From Pseudoclavibacter sp. AY1H1 (GTDB lineage: Bacteria; Actinomycetota; Actinomycetes; Actinomycetales; Microbacteriaceae): DNA of 64,000 nucleotides. Below, piece by piece: positions 16,568 to 25,572 of this stretch. A model generated the notes under the pieces. The model saw only the letters and a program-made list of their open reading frames with translations. It was not told the origin of the DNA and made no database searches. Location of the stretch: positions 62,001 through 126,000 of the forward strand of contig NZ_PSXX01000002.1 of the NCBI RefSeq assembly GCF_002931055.1, read 5' to 3'. A program made the translations under genes and the position numbers. Every line of letters starts with the position of its first letter. Within the stretch, counting starts at the first letter, position 1.

Positions 16568-17869
16568 TCATTCCACCGTCTGCGAGGCGCGGGGCGCCGC
16601 GAGGGCCGCGAACCGCTGGCCGGTCCAGGTCACGGCCGCCTCCAGCGGGCCGCGCCGCTGCCACCAGAAGAAGACCGCACCGACAGCCAGGGCCCCCGCC
16701 ACGTGGATCAGCCAGATCGGGGCGCTCGAGACGAGCCAGAACAGCTCGGGGGCCTCCGCGAGCCACCCTCCGCTGACGAGGGTCGTGTAGGTCACACCCG
16801 CGACGACCACATGCAGCGCGTAGATGGTGAGCGGTGTTGCCCCAGCGCCCAGCGCGGGTCCGAGCACGCGGATGGCCGTGTCGCCGAGTCGGAGGCAGAC
16901 AGCCAGGCACAGGCCGATCGCGATGAGCGAGGTGCCGGCTGTGATAGCGAGATCGAACGTCGTTCCCGAGTGCGGCGCGGGTGAGGCGAGGAACCAGCTG
17001 CTCTCCGTCGGCGTGGTGCCGAACGCCGCCGAGTAGAAGAGCTCGGAGGCCTGCGCCCCCGTGCCTGTCGAGGCGCCGATCGAGTTGAGGCCGCCGAAGG
17101 GGCCCGCCAGCAGCATGCTGATGCCGACTCCGACCAGCGCGAGGAGCGCGCCGACTGCCGTGAGTCCGAGGCTCAGCTGCAGGATCGTGCCTCGTTCTCG
17201 GGCCGCCAGCAGCATCCGCCCGACCACCATGCCGACGATCGCGTAGACCACCCAGGTGAGCACGGGGTAGGTGCCCGTCACGAAGAGTCCGCGGAGCAGC
17301 TCGAGCGGATGTGCCAGGTCGAACCAGTTCGGCGTTCCGAGCTCAGAGCCCACGTTGAGCGGCGCCCGCAGCAGCATGGAGAGGAAGGGCCACAGGCCGG
17401 CCCACGCGGTCGCGACCATGAGCAGGGAGAGGTTCGAGAGCCGCAGCAGTGGGACGAGGAGCCAGAAGACGAGCCCGTAGTAGACGAGGATCACGGCGAT
17501 CGGTGTGGGGACGAGACCGAGCGTCATGCCGATCAGCATGAGGGCGAGGCCGCGCCCGAAGACGTTGAGGGCCGCGGCGCCGAACGCTCGGCGCTCGCGC
17601 TGTCGCTGCGTCGTCAGCACGACCCCGATGCCTGCGAGCACGGCGAACAGGGCTGCGGCCTTGCCGCCGAGGAACGCGGCCAGCGCCGGCGTCGAACCGT
17701 CGGCGTTCGTGACCCAGACGTGGGTCGCCATCATGCCGATGAGCGCGAGGAACCTCGCAAGGTCCAGGCCGGAGATGCGTCCGCCGCGCCGAGAGCCCGC
17801 GCCGCCCCCGATCCGCCGGCGACCGAGAGAGGAGGTGGCCGGGTTGCCTGCGGGGTTCGGGGCGCTCAC
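16568..17869 (-). CDS. DUF1624/DUF418-type membrane protein (acyltransferase-like)
   Basis: Polytopic membrane protein of 433 residues with about ten helices. The first helix carries ISGLDLARFLALIGMMATHVW, which matches the family start (R-x-x-x-D-x-x-R ... M-x-x-x-H) of heparan-alpha-glucosaminide N-acetyltransferase-like proteins, and the C-terminal segment GATPLTIYALHVV matches DUF418. A role in acylation of envelope sugars is plausible from the family but not shown. A basic, Gly/Arg-rich stretch of 30 residues precedes the first helix. Confidence 0.8.
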   Translation of the reverse strand: MSAPNPAGNPATSSLGRRRIGGGAGSRRGGRISGLDLARFLALIGMMATHVWVTNADGSTPALAAFLGGKAAALFAVLAGIGVVLTTQRQRERRAFGAAALNVFGRGLALMLIGMTLGLVPTPIAVILVYYGLVFWLLVPLLRLSNLSLLMVATAWAGLWPFLSMLLRAPLNVGSELGTPNWFDLAHPLELLRGLFVTGTYPVLTWVVYAIVGMVVGRMLLAARERGTILQLSLGLTAVGALLALVGVGISMLLAGPFGGLNSIGASTGTGAQASELFYSAAFGTTPTESSWFLASPAPHSGTTFDLAITAGTSLIAIGLCLAVCLRLGDTAIRVLGPALGAGATPLTIYALHVVVAGVTYTTLVSGGWLAEAPELFWLVSSAPIWLIHVAGALAVGAVFFWWQRRGPLEAAVTWTGQRFAALAAPRASQTVE

Positions 17870-17925
17870 ACCCTCACGCTACCGGCAGAGGGCACCGCGC
17901 CGCACACCGCAGACGGGCCCGGGCC

Positions 17926-18276
17926 TCAGGCGCGGAGGATCTTCTCCATCGCCTTGCCCTTGGCCAGCTCGTCGACGAGCTTGTCGAGGTAGCGGATCTC
18001 CTGCATGAGGGGCTCCTCGATCTCCTCGACGCGGATGCCGCAGACGACCCCGGTGATGAGCGAGCGCTTCGGCTGCATGAGCGGCGCATCGCGGAAGAAC
18101 GCCTCGAAGTCGACGCGCGTCTCGATCGTGCCACCGAGCTGCTCTTCGCTGTAGCCGGTGAGCCAGCGGATGATCTCGTCGACCTCGGCCTTGGTGCGTC
18201 CTTTGCGCTCCGCCTTCGCCACGTAGTGGGGGTAGACGTCCGCGAACGCGGTTCCGTAGATGCGATGCCCGGCCAT
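17926..18276 (-). CDS. DUF2200 family protein
   Basis: Small cytosolic protein of 116 residues. The start [25 protein letters not shown] and the central segment [13 protein letters not shown] are typical of DUF2200, as is [17 protein letters not shown] near the end. Function unknown. ATG 18276 has GGAGGAG 7 bases upstream. Divergent from the NADP-binding oxidoreductase gene. Confidence 0.9.
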   Translation of the reverse strand: MAGHRIYGTAFADVYPHYVAKAERKGRTKAEVDEIIRWLTGYSEEQLGGTIETRVDFEAFFRDAPLMQPKRSLITGVVCGIRVEEIEEPLMQEIRYLDKLVDELAKGKAMEKILRA

Positions 18277-18373
18277 GTCAGCTCCTCCGTGTCGTCGCGA
18301 TCCTACCGGCGTCACATGCCGTCACCCGGTGTCATCTCGGAAGAGCCGCCACCCTCCGCGAGTTGTCTCGAGC

Positions 18374-19024
18374 ATGACAACTCTTGGAATCATCGGAGCA
18401 GGGAACATCGGCAGCCAGGTCGCGCGCAAGGCGATCGAGGCGGGCTACGACGTGGTCATCGGCAACTCGCGCGGACCGGAGACGCTCGCCGCGCTGGTGG
18501 CGGAGCTCGGACCGAATGCCCGCGCAGCGACCGCGCTCGACGTCGCGGAGGCCGCCGACGTCGCGGTCGTGACGGTGCCGCTGCACGCGTACCAGAGCAT
18601 CCCCGTCGACGCCCTCGCCGGCAAGATCGTGCTCGACACCAACAACTACTACCCGCAGCGCGACGGCAGCATCACCGAGCTCGACGATGAGTCGACCACA
18701 ACTGCCGAGCTCCTCCAGGCGCACCTGCCCGGATCCCGCGTCGTCAAGGCCTTCAACCACATCGCCGCGGCCGACATCACGGCCGACGCTCGCCCAGCGG
18801 GTTCCGATTCGCGTCGCGCGCTCGTCGCGGCGAGCGACAGCGACGAGGCGCTGGAGTTCGCGCGCGGTCTCTACGACCAGTTCGGGTTCGACGCCGTCGC
18901 GCTCACCCCGCTCTCGGAGGGCTGGCGCATCCAGCGAGACACCCCGGGTTACGGAGCTAAGGCGTCCGAGGCGGAGCTGCGGGACCTGGTCGCGGCCGCC
19001 AAGCGGTATCGCGAGACCGCCTGA
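18374..19024 (+). CDS. NADPH-dependent F420 reductase-like oxidoreductase
   Basis: Rossmann-fold protein of 216 residues. GIIGAGNIGSQVARKAIEAGYDVVIGNSRGPE at the N-terminus is the dinucleotide-binding site; the SR after the second strand (NSRG) suggests NADP. The later segments KAFNHIAAADI and GWRIQRDTPGYG fit the family of NADPH:F420 reductase-like and NAD(P)-binding proteins often found alone in actinobacteria. Whether F420 is the partner cannot be decided here. It is divergent from the DUF2200 gene. Confidence 0.88.
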   Translation: MTTLGIIGAGNIGSQVARKAIEAGYDVVIGNSRGPETLAALVAELGPNARAATALDVAEAADVAVVTVPLHAYQSIPVDALAGKIVLDTNNYYPQRDGSITELDDESTTTAELLQAHLPGSRVVKAFNHIAAADITADARPAGSDSRRALVAASDSDEALEFARGLYDQFGFDAVALTPLSEGWRIQRDTPGYGAKASEAELRDLVAAAKRYRETA

Positions 19025-19062
19025 GCGCATCCGACCGGCGCTGGCCGTCCTGACTCGTGCAC

Positions 19063-19521
19063 TCAGCCCGGCTCGCGCATCGCGCGTGGCGGAGCTGCCT
19101 CTGCTCCGCCTCGGGCCTGGGCGCCGACCTGGCGTGGTGCCGGGTAGCTGAGCCGCGCGATCTCCGCGCTGCCGTCCAGGTTGCAGGACTCGACGAGCAC
19201 CGTCACCCCGGCGAGCACCCGAGTCGGCATCAGCGCCGGAATGCGCCCGTCCCCCAACGCGCGCAGGAGGCGGCGCGTCGAACGACGCACCGCATGGGTC
19301 TCCAGCAGCGAGCCGCCTTCTCTCAGGGCTGCCGCCACTGCCCGCACCGTCGGCGCGTCGACTCGACGCCCGACGAGTCCCTCACGGGTGGCACGCGCTG
19401 CGCGCTTCCATGCGCGCCGCGTCCCCGCGCCAAGGACCAACGTCCGAATGCCTCCCTGGTGACGAACGTCGAGCAGGGACAGCGGCGCAAGGACTCGCCG
19501 AAAACCGCAGCGCTGATACAT
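19063..19521 (-). CDS. Hypothetical protein
   Basis: Open frame of 152 residues with a good ribosome-binding site (GAGGGGG about 7 bases before ATG 19521), the main reason to list it. The protein is Arg- and Ala-rich, has no signal peptide or membrane helix, and matches no family I recognise. The segment VDAPTVRAVAAALREGG resembles a helix-rich small domain. A longer frame on the opposite strand across the same stretch looks less protein-like. It may be a real orphan gene or a remnant. Confidence 0.4.
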   Translation of the reverse strand: MYQRCGFRRVLAPLSLLDVRHQGGIRTLVLGAGTRRAWKRAARATREGLVGRRVDAPTVRAVAAALREGGSLLETHAVRRSTRRLLRALGDGRIPALMPTRVLAGVTVLVESCNLDGSAEIARLSYPAPRQVGAQARGGAEAAPPRAMREPG

Positions 19522-19821
19522 ATCTTCCCCCTCGAACGATCAGAGACTAGCGAAGCGCACCCGGGACGCAGCCGCGCTCCATCAGACCGGCGGTATTCGC
19601 GTCGAAAATGCACCAATTCGCAATGCTCTGGTCGTATTCGGGCGGCATTCCCGGCAAGCGCGCCGTCGGCAGAGAGGACGATCCAAGAACCCCGACGGCT
19701 CGTGCCGGCCGCGCGGGTCACCGCGGAGGTGGGAGCGCAAGGCACGCCAACGCGGCAGCTCAAAGATCGGAACTCATGCCCACCCAGAACCACGTCCGCG
19801 GAGACCGGACACCAGCAGACA
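19522..19821. other. Intergenic stretch before the tRNA-Ala terminator
   Basis: 300 bases in which I see no credible gene, promoter or repeat on either strand. Confidence 0.4.
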
Positions 19822-19852
19822 AAGAAGCCCGCCGGAGACCGGCGGGCTTCTT
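19822..19852 (-). terminator. Terminator of tRNA-Ala
   Basis: AAGAAGCCCGCCGG pairs perfectly with CCGGCGGGCTTCTT around a 3-base loop, six bases past the tRNA 3' end; on the minus strand it is followed by TG-rich sequence. Strong stem of 14 bp. Confidence 0.85.
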
Positions 19853-19857
19853 GTGTC

Positions 19858-19933
19858 TGGTGGACCTAAGGAGATTCGAACTCCTGACCTCCTCGATGCG
19901 AACGAGGCGCGCTACCAACTGCGCCATAGGCCC
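19858..19933 (-). tRNA. tRNA-Ala(CGC)
   Basis: 76 bases with encoded CCA. The acceptor GGGCCTA pairs with TAGGTCC (one G-T pair), the anticodon stem is CCTCG/CGAGG with loop TTCGCAT (anticodon CGC, reading GCG), and the T-arm is AGGAG TTCGAAT CTCCT. A strong terminator follows. Confidence 0.97.
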
Positions 19934-20136
19934 TGACGAACGGAAACTCTACCACCAGGCGCCCGACACCGCCAATCTCGCGGGAGCCCCACAGGCGACC
20001 ATGAGCGCAGCGCCGACCAGCCATCACTCCTCGGCATCGCCAAAAGATGAGCTCGCAAGCGCAGAATTCCTGTACGCTTCTTGACTTCGCATATAAGAGC
20101 GTTGGAACGGTCCGAGCATGTGTAGCATGTCAGATT

Positions 20137-20958
20137 ATGCACACCGCCGGACCGCTGCCCACATGGCAACCTGACCCTCGCACCCTCGTGCTCAAACCAG
20201 ATATCTCGCCTCCTGCGTCGCTGCTCCCCGCGGCGACAGCGGCGCCCCGGCAGGAATCCGGCCAGCCACTCGAGTGGGGACCTCACTCCCACCCCGTCAG
20301 CCAGCTCCTCTCCGTGCAACGTGGAGTCCTGAAGCTCATCGTCGAACGAAGCGCCTGGGTCGTGCCGCCGCACTTCGCCGTCTGGGTCCCGGCGGGCACA
20401 CCCCACACGAGCCGCGCATCGGCGCAGTGCGAATTCCAGGCAACATTCTTCTCGGAGCGCGAATCGTACCTCCGACCGCGCGAAGCGTACGGGGTCACCG
20501 TCACACCCCTGCTCCACGAGCTCCTCACACGACTCGCGGCCGAGGGCATCTCGCAGGTGCAGCGTCGCAACATCGAACGAGTCCTGTTCGACAACCTCGA
20601 CCCGGCCAGCCACGATCTCCGGGTCCGCATGCCTCGTGACCGGCGCATCGTCCCCATCGCGGATGCGCTCAGGGCACAACCGGGTGACCGCACGTCGCTC
20701 GAGGAGTGGGCCCTCTCCCTCGAGGTCAGCAGCAAGACGCTGGCGCGCATCTTCCAGAACGAGACGGGCGTCTCCTTCCACAGCTGGCGCCAGATGGTCC
20801 GAGTGCAGTCCGCGCTCGAGCAGCTCTCGAACGGGTCGAGCGTCGCCCTCGTGGCACGCTCGCTCGGCTACGCGCAGACGAGCACCTTCATCGATGCCTT
20901 CCGACGAGTCCTCGATGTCACGCCGGGCCACTACCGCGCGCGGGCCCTCACCGTCTGA
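20137..20958 (+). CDS. AraC-family transcriptional regulator
   Basis: Regulator of 273 residues: a cupin-type sensor domain (HSHPVSQLLSVQRGVLKLIV near residue 50 with the metal-binding-like His-x-His, then FAVWVPAGTPHT) and a C-terminal AraC domain with two HTH motifs (LEEWALSLEVSSKTLARIFQ and VALVARSLGYAQTSTFIDAF). This matches the AraC subgroup that represses or activates a neighbouring exporter. ATG 20137 is preferred: a TAGCAT -10 hexamer ends 8 bases before it, a leaderless arrangement. An earlier in-frame ATG (20047) lies upstream of that promoter. Confidence 0.93.
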   Translation: MHTAGPLPTWQPDPRTLVLKPDISPPASLLPAATAAPRQESGQPLEWGPHSHPVSQLLSVQRGVLKLIVERSAWVVPPHFAVWVPAGTPHTSRASAQCEFQATFFSERESYLRPREAYGVTVTPLLHELLTRLAAEGISQVQRRNIERVLFDNLDPASHDLRVRMPRDRRIVPIADALRAQPGDRTSLEEWALSLEVSSKTLARIFQNETGVSFHSWRQMVRVQSALEQLSNGSSVALVARSLGYAQTSTFIDAFRRVLDVTPGHYRARALTV

Positions 20959-20999
20959 GCGCCTTCCGGACGCGCGAAGCAGCGGAACCGCAGCGGCGG

Positions 21000-21926
21000 C
21001 TAGTCGCCGTTCGGGGCAGACGTGAAGTTGGGCCCACCGGTTGGCTTCGGCTCGGGCTTCGGATCCTTGGAGGGCTCAGGAGCGGACGTCTCCGAGGGTG
21101 CTGGCGCCTGAGTCAGCTGAGGCGCCTCCGTTGCGGGCGGCTGGGTCGCTGCGGAACTCGTCGGAGCTGGGGCGGCCGTCGTGGGCGCCGGTGGAACGTA
21201 CGTCCTCCGGTTCCCGAAGTGCTCGGCGCGCGCGTCACCGACAACCTGGGGGATCTCGATGACGGCAGACACGAGCGCCGTGAGGTCCTGCCCGTCCGCA
21301 TTCTCCCGAACGATCGCGATCAGCTCAGCCAGGCGCTCGTCGGTCTCGTACTCGGACTGGACGTATTCCTCGACCTGCGTCTCGGCGGCCGTCGCGACGC
21401 GCTGCGAGTATTCCGATACGAAGTACGGCACGGCCGCCGCCATCGTCGTGGCAGCACCGGCGGCATCATTCACGTTGATCTGCTCACGAGCTTCGGTCAG
21501 CATGTCGCCCATCTTCGTCTTCGACTCATCCGTGACGAGGCCGTTCGACATGACATAGGCGGGCTCGATGGCATCGACCTGCGCGCTGACCGCGAGAGTC
21601 TCGGCGCTCAGCACCACAACGGCTGGCTGGTCGGGAGCAGCGGTGGAGGCCGCGAGGGATTCCTTGCGGACCGTCGCGAAGGAGCCGATCGCAACGGGGA
21701 TGACGACGACCACGACGAGGAGGGCGACAGCCGCGACGAACCAGCTCACGCGAGCAGCGGACGGCGCCGCCCGGAACCGTGCGAAGGGGCCGCCGAGCAC
21801 CAGGCGCGCGTTCGTCGCGCCAGTGCGGTCAAGCGTCTCGTCGCCCGCCGCGAAGATGCCGTTCGGCACATCGATCGATGCGTTGTCGGTCAGCGCGAAA
21901 GGATCGCCGTCTACTGGTGAAGCCAT
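21000..21926 (-). CDS. Single-pass membrane protein with Pro/Thr-rich tail
   Basis: Hypothetical protein of 308 residues. A cytosolic N-terminus of about 60 residues is followed by one transmembrane helix (WFVAAVALLVVVVVIPVAIG), a helical extracellular part with ETQVEEYVQSEYETDERL, and a long tail rich in Pro, Thr, Ala and Ser (APTTAAPAPTSSAATQPP), typical of wall-spanning linkers. No family was recognised. It is 43 bases downstream of the next gene, on the same strand, so they are likely cotranscribed. Confidence 0.75.
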   Translation of the reverse strand: MASPVDGDPFALTDNASIDVPNGIFAAGDETLDRTGATNARLVLGGPFARFRAAPSAARVSWFVAAVALLVVVVVIPVAIGSFATVRKESLAASTAAPDQPAVVVLSAETLAVSAQVDAIEPAYVMSNGLVTDESKTKMGDMLTEAREQINVNDAAGAATTMAAAVPYFVSEYSQRVATAAETQVEEYVQSEYETDERLAELIAIVRENADGQDLTALVSAVIEIPQVVGDARAEHFGNRRTYVPPAPTTAAPAPTSSAATQPPATEAPQLTQAPAPSETSAPEPSKDPKPEPKPTGGPNFTSAPNGD

Positions 21927-21969
21927 GATCCGACCACACTAGTGGATGGGGCGCGAAGCCCGGCGGCAA

Positions 21970-23091
21970 CTAGCCGACGCGGCGGCGGCGCAGTGCTGCG
22001 TCGAGGTCGCCCATCCCGGGCTCGATCTCCTCGATGACTCCCATGCTCGCCCAGCGGCTCGGCCGCTTCTCGACGGGCGCGACGACGATCGGGTTCAGGA
22101 CGACCTCGCTCAGCGCGGGCGACGACTGCGCGAGCCCCGCCCGGGTGGCAGCGGTCTGCGCAAGCGGCATGCCCTCCGTCGCAGCGGATGCGCGCGTCGA
22201 GAACGTCGCGATGCCCGGCTGCGCGTGTGCATCCCGGATCTTCTGCTCGGAGCGACGAGCAGCCTCGCGAAGCAGCTCGAGGTGGTTGACCTTCTCGACC
22301 TCGACGCCGCCACCGGGACCATCCGGCCCCGGACGACCGGAGGCGTCCCCGGTGTTCTCGACAGCTGTCAGCTCCTCGACTGGCTGGCGCTCGAGGTAGA
22401 GCGGCTTCGGCACGGGAACCGGAACCCAGCTCGCGAGCGGCTCAGCGTCATCCGCAGCCGCAATCGGCTGAATCTCGACGGTGGGCGCGTCGCTCACGGA
22501 GAAGTCGATCGTCGAGTCGGGGCGACGCTCAGCGCGCGGCACCCGTTGCGTGCCGCCCGCCGCGCGCACCGCGAGGCGCTGCGCGTTCGCGATGCGTGCC
22601 AGGCGCTGGAGGCCCGCGACTCCGGCGAGCACGGTCACGACGCCGGCGACGAGCACCCACCAGACGCCGATGCTCGAGCCGAGTGCGATTCCCACGCCGA
22701 CAGCGATGAGACCGGCGAGCGTGAGCAGGGACGTGACGAGCCGGCCGCGACGCGTTGCGCGGGCGGCCCGCTGGCGGTCCTCGATGGAGCGTGGGACGGC
22801 GACCGTCGGAAGAGCACGCCGCGCGGCTTCGTCGCGTTCGCGTTCTGCGCGCTCTGCCTCAGCCTTCGCGCGCTTGATTCGTCGCTCCTGCTCGACGACG
22901 CTGCGACCGTCGGCGCGCACACGCGCCTGACCGAGCTCGCTCGTGTTCGCGAGCGAGTGGAGCGCCTGCTGCATCCGGATCGCGTTCTCCTCGGTTGCGA
23001 GGTAGTTGCGACGGCGCACCCACGTCGGCACGAAATAGGCGAGCCAGAGCGTCACCGCCAGGGCGAGGACGAGACTGCTGCCGAACTGCAT
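21970..23091 (-). CDS. Membrane protein with three hydrophobic segments
   Basis: Hypothetical protein of 373 residues. The N-terminal helix (SSLVLALAVTLWLAYFVPTWV) is followed by a coiled-coil-prone charged stretch (residues about 60-105), two adjacent helices (LVTSLLTLAGLIAVGVGIAL and VWWVLVAGVVTVLAGVAGL) and a disordered cytosolic half. The arrangement is common in Microbacteriaceae but the function is not known to me. ATG 23091 is preferred because helix 1 then starts the protein; an in-frame extension upstream looks non-coding. Confidence 0.75.
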   Translation of the reverse strand: MQFGSSLVLALAVTLWLAYFVPTWVRRRNYLATEENAIRMQQALHSLANTSELGQARVRADGRSVVEQERRIKRAKAEAERAERERDEAARRALPTVAVPRSIEDRQRAARATRRGRLVTSLLTLAGLIAVGVGIALGSSIGVWWVLVAGVVTVLAGVAGLQRLARIANAQRLAVRAAGGTQRVPRAERRPDSTIDFSVSDAPTVEIQPIAAADDAEPLASWVPVPVPKPLYLERQPVEELTAVENTGDASGRPGPDGPGGGVEVEKVNHLELLREAARRSEQKIRDAHAQPGIATFSTRASAATEGMPLAQTAATRAGLAQSSPALSEVVLNPIVVAPVEKRPSRWASMGVIEEIEPGMGDLDAALRRRRVG

Positions 23092-23220
23092 GGCGTCAAC
23101 ATTAAGCGCGGACCGAGCCGCCGACCCCGATTGGTGCGGAGTGTCTGATTCGAGATTGTCGAAGTTCTTGCGACAACCGGCGAAGCAGGCGGATATCAAC
23201 GCTCGCAGCGTCGCGGCGAC

Positions 23221-23868
23221 TCAGACGAGGGGCTGCGCCGTCCGTTCCCAGTCAGCCTGAGGCACCTGCGCCTCGCGCTCGTCTGCGACACCCTCCCGCC
23301 AGCGCCGCAGCACGCCCTGAGGGACCTCCTCGCGGACGACGCCGAAGCAGAAATGGTCGCGCCAGTCGCCGTCGATATGGATGTAGCGGCGACGCAGGCC
23401 TTCGTACCTGAAGCCCAGCTTCTCGACGACCCGCAGGGACTTTGCGTTCTCCGGCCGGATGCACACCTCCATGCGGTGCAGGCCAAGGCCCTGCAGGCAG
23501 TGGTCGGTGGCCATCGCGGTGGCGATCGTCGCGAGCCCCTTGCCGGCGAACTCACGTGCGACCCAGTAGCCGAGAGTCGCGGATGACAGGGCCCCGTAGC
23601 TGATGCCGGAGACGGTCAGCTGTCCGGCGAATCGGCCCTCGTAGGTGATCACGAACGGCAGAGCCGTGTGCGCTGAGGCTTGGGACAGGAGCGAGCGGAT
23701 ACCACCCCGAACATCCCAGCGGCCACCGCCGCCCGGGCTCGTCGCCTCCCACGGCTGCAGCCACTCGCGGTTCGCGAGCAGCACGGACTCCAGCTCCCGC
23801 GCATCCCGGACCCTGATGGGACGCAGCGACACGGGGCCGTGCGTCAGCGTGGGGACGGATGCGCTCAT
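23221..23868 (-). CDS. RimJ/RimL-type GNAT N-acetyltransferase
   Basis: Acetyltransferase of 215 residues similar to ribosomal-protein alanine acetyltransferases. The typical parts are SLRPIRVRDARELESVLLANREWLQPWE at the N-terminus, GYWVAREFAGKGLATIATAM (acetyl-CoA site), MEVCIRPENAKSLRVVEKLGF and the final RRYIHIDGDWRDHFCFGVV. Its target is not known. The start lies 12 bases after the galU stop, so it is probably translated from the galU transcript; this galU-rimJ order is frequent in actinobacteria. Confidence 0.92.
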   Translation of the reverse strand: MSASVPTLTHGPVSLRPIRVRDARELESVLLANREWLQPWEATSPGGGGRWDVRGGIRSLLSQASAHTALPFVITYEGRFAGQLTVSGISYGALSSATLGYWVAREFAGKGLATIATAMATDHCLQGLGLHRMEVCIRPENAKSLRVVEKLGFRYEGLRRRYIHIDGDWRDHFCFGVVREEVPQGVLRRWREGVADEREAQVPQADWERTAQPLV

Positions 23869-23880
23869 AGAAAGCGGAGT

Positions 23881-24801
23881 CTACTCGCCGATCGAGGCGG
23901 CGAACTGCTTCAGCCACGGGCTGAGCGCGGGTCCGAGCTTCGGGTCGTCGACGGCGAGCTCGACGATCGCCTTGATGTAGTCGAGCTTGTTGCCCGTGTC
24001 GAAGCGCCGACCACGGTAGACGACACCGACCACGCCACCCAGCTCCTCGCGGTTCGCGGCGAGCACCTGCAGGGCGTCGGTCAGCTGGATCTCTCCCCCA
24101 GCGCCCGGCTTGGTCTGCTCGAGCACCCCGAAGACCTCAGGTCGCAGCAGGTAGCGGCCGATGACGGCGTAGTTCGACGGAGCGTCCTCGAGCGCGGGCT
24201 TCTCGACGAGCCCGGTGATCTGGATCGTGTCCGGCCCGGCCCCCGGGACGCCGTCTTCGACACTCGACGACGCGTCGTAGGCGGCGACGCCGTACGAGGA
24301 GATCATGGCCGGGTCGACTTCCTGGAGCGCGACGACGCTCGCGCCGGTCGCCTCGTGCACCTCGATCATGCGCGAGAGCAGCGAGCCGCCCGCCATGATG
24401 TCGTCGCCGAGCAGCACGGCGAAGGGCTCGTGGCCGACGTGCTGGTAGGCACGCAGGACCGCGTGCCCCAGACCGAGCGGATCCCCCTGGCGCAGATAGT
24501 GGACATCGGCGAGATTCGTGGCCGCGCGGACGCGATCGAGCTTCTCCGTTTCCCCGCGCGCCTCGAGCAGCGCTTCGATCTCGGCGACACGATCGAAGTG
24601 GTTCTCGAGCGTCGTCTTGTTGCGCCCCGTGATCATGAGCACGTCCGACAGGCCCGCCTCGACGGCTTCCTCGACCACGTACTGGATGGCGGGACGGTCG
24701 ACGACCGGGAGCATCTCCTTGGGAATGGCTTTCGTCGCGGGTAGGAACCTCGTCCCGAGGCCCGCAGCTGGAATAACGGCCTTAGTGATGCGCGAGGACA
24801 T
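23881..24801 (-). CDS. galU: UTP-glucose-1-phosphate uridylyltransferase
   Basis: Makes UDP-glucose from UTP and glucose-1-phosphate for polysaccharide and glycolipid synthesis. 306 residues, normal length. The nucleotide-binding start AVIPAAGLGTRFLPATKAIPKEMLPVVD is canonical, with LRQGDPLGLGHAVL, the metal-binding LLGDDIM, GLVEKP and GRRFDTGNKLDY. ATG 24801 follows a TACGAT hexamer by 7 bases with no ribosome-binding site, so the mRNA is probably leaderless; the in-frame extension to 25086 would run antisense through the folate gene. Confidence 0.97.
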   Translation of the reverse strand: MSSRITKAVIPAAGLGTRFLPATKAIPKEMLPVVDRPAIQYVVEEAVEAGLSDVLMITGRNKTTLENHFDRVAEIEALLEARGETEKLDRVRAATNLADVHYLRQGDPLGLGHAVLRAYQHVGHEPFAVLLGDDIMAGGSLLSRMIEVHEATGASVVALQEVDPAMISSYGVAAYDASSSVEDGVPGAGPDTIQITGLVEKPALEDAPSNYAVIGRYLLRPEVFGVLEQTKPGAGGEIQLTDALQVLAANREELGGVVGVVYRGRRFDTGNKLDYIKAIVELAVDDPKLGPALSPWLKQFAASIGE

Positions 24802-24934
24802 AGGCCGTATCGTATGGCCACCGAATGCCATCGCGAAACGCAGGTGCACGTGGCGCGTCATTGCGGCACGGGCTCCGGGTTCTCGGCCAAGCCCTCCCCA
24901 ACCCGCGAGGGGTCGCTTCGCTAGGCTCGTTCCC
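24802..24934. promoter_or_regulatory. Divergent leaderless promoters of galU and the folate cyclo-ligase gene
   Basis: On the minus strand TACGAT (24814-24809) ends 7 bases before the galU ATG; on the plus strand TAGGCT (24922-24927) ends 7 bases before the ATG at 24935. Neither gene has a Shine-Dalgarno sequence. Transcription starting at the A of each ATG is the simplest reading. Confidence 0.65.
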
Positions 24935-25513
24935 ATGTCGACCGATGCGAAGACCGAGAAACGAGCACTCCGCGCCGACACCAGACAGCGCCGCCGCAGC
25001 CACGGGGAACTGCTCCTGGCAGAGCGCGGGGAGCAGATCTCCCTCCGCCTGCAGCAGCTCGTCGCCGAGCACGGCGCGACGCGCATCTCCTGCTACCTGT
25101 CGGGCGAATTCGAACCGAGCACGCGGCCCTTCCTCGCCTGGGCCGGCGCAGCTGACATCACCGTCCTGCTGCCCGTCACGCGGGAGGACGGGCTCCTCGA
25201 CTGGGTCGTCTCCGACGGGCAGTCTGAGCGTCCGCACGAGCTCGGATTCCCCGAGGCGACGGGCGATCTCCTCGGCCCCATCGCCCTGGGCGACGCCGAC
25301 CTGCTCATCATCCCCGCCGCATCCGTCGACCTGGACGGCTACCGGATGGGCTGGGGTCGCGGCTACTTCGACCGCACGCTCGGCTCCATGGCCGGCCGCC
25401 CGCCCGTCTACGCGGTCGTCTACGACGACGAGCTCCTCGAGGTCGTTCCCCGCGAAGCGCACGACGAGCGAGTGGATGGGGTCGTCACCCCATCGGGAAT
25501 CCGACGTTTCTGA
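24935..25513 (+). CDS. 5-formyltetrahydrofolate cyclo-ligase
   Basis: ATP-dependent enzyme that turns 5-formyl-THF into 5,10-methenyl-THF. 192 residues. The N-terminal KRALRADTRQRRR with the basic ATP-binding residues, the sugar-kinase-like middle SCYLSGEFEPSTRPF and the C-terminal signature IIPAASVDLDGYRMGWGRGYFDRTL are typical. A leaderless start is proposed. It is followed by the FmdB-type gene and mscL on the same strand. Confidence 0.95.
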   Translation: MSTDAKTEKRALRADTRQRRRSHGELLLAERGEQISLRLQQLVAEHGATRISCYLSGEFEPSTRPFLAWAGAADITVLLPVTREDGLLDWVVSDGQSERPHELGFPEATGDLLGPIALGDADLLIIPAASVDLDGYRMGWGRGYFDRTLGSMAGRPPVYAVVYDDELLEVVPREAHDERVDGVVTPSGIRRF

Positions 25514-25572
25514 AGCATTTCCCCGCCGGCTCTCTCGCGCGATTATGCTGTTCTGGTCCCGAAAGCGAGAAT

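Noticed and set aside
19063-19521. Toxin (PIN/VapC) reading of the hypothetical protein
   Set aside because: VDAPTV faintly recalls a PIN start, but the other acidic residues of a PIN site are missing and no antitoxin gene is adjacent.
19323-19793. Minus-strand frame of 156 codons near the tRNA-Ala
   Set aside because: No ribosome-binding site, odd composition, and it overlaps the better-supported frame starting at 19521.
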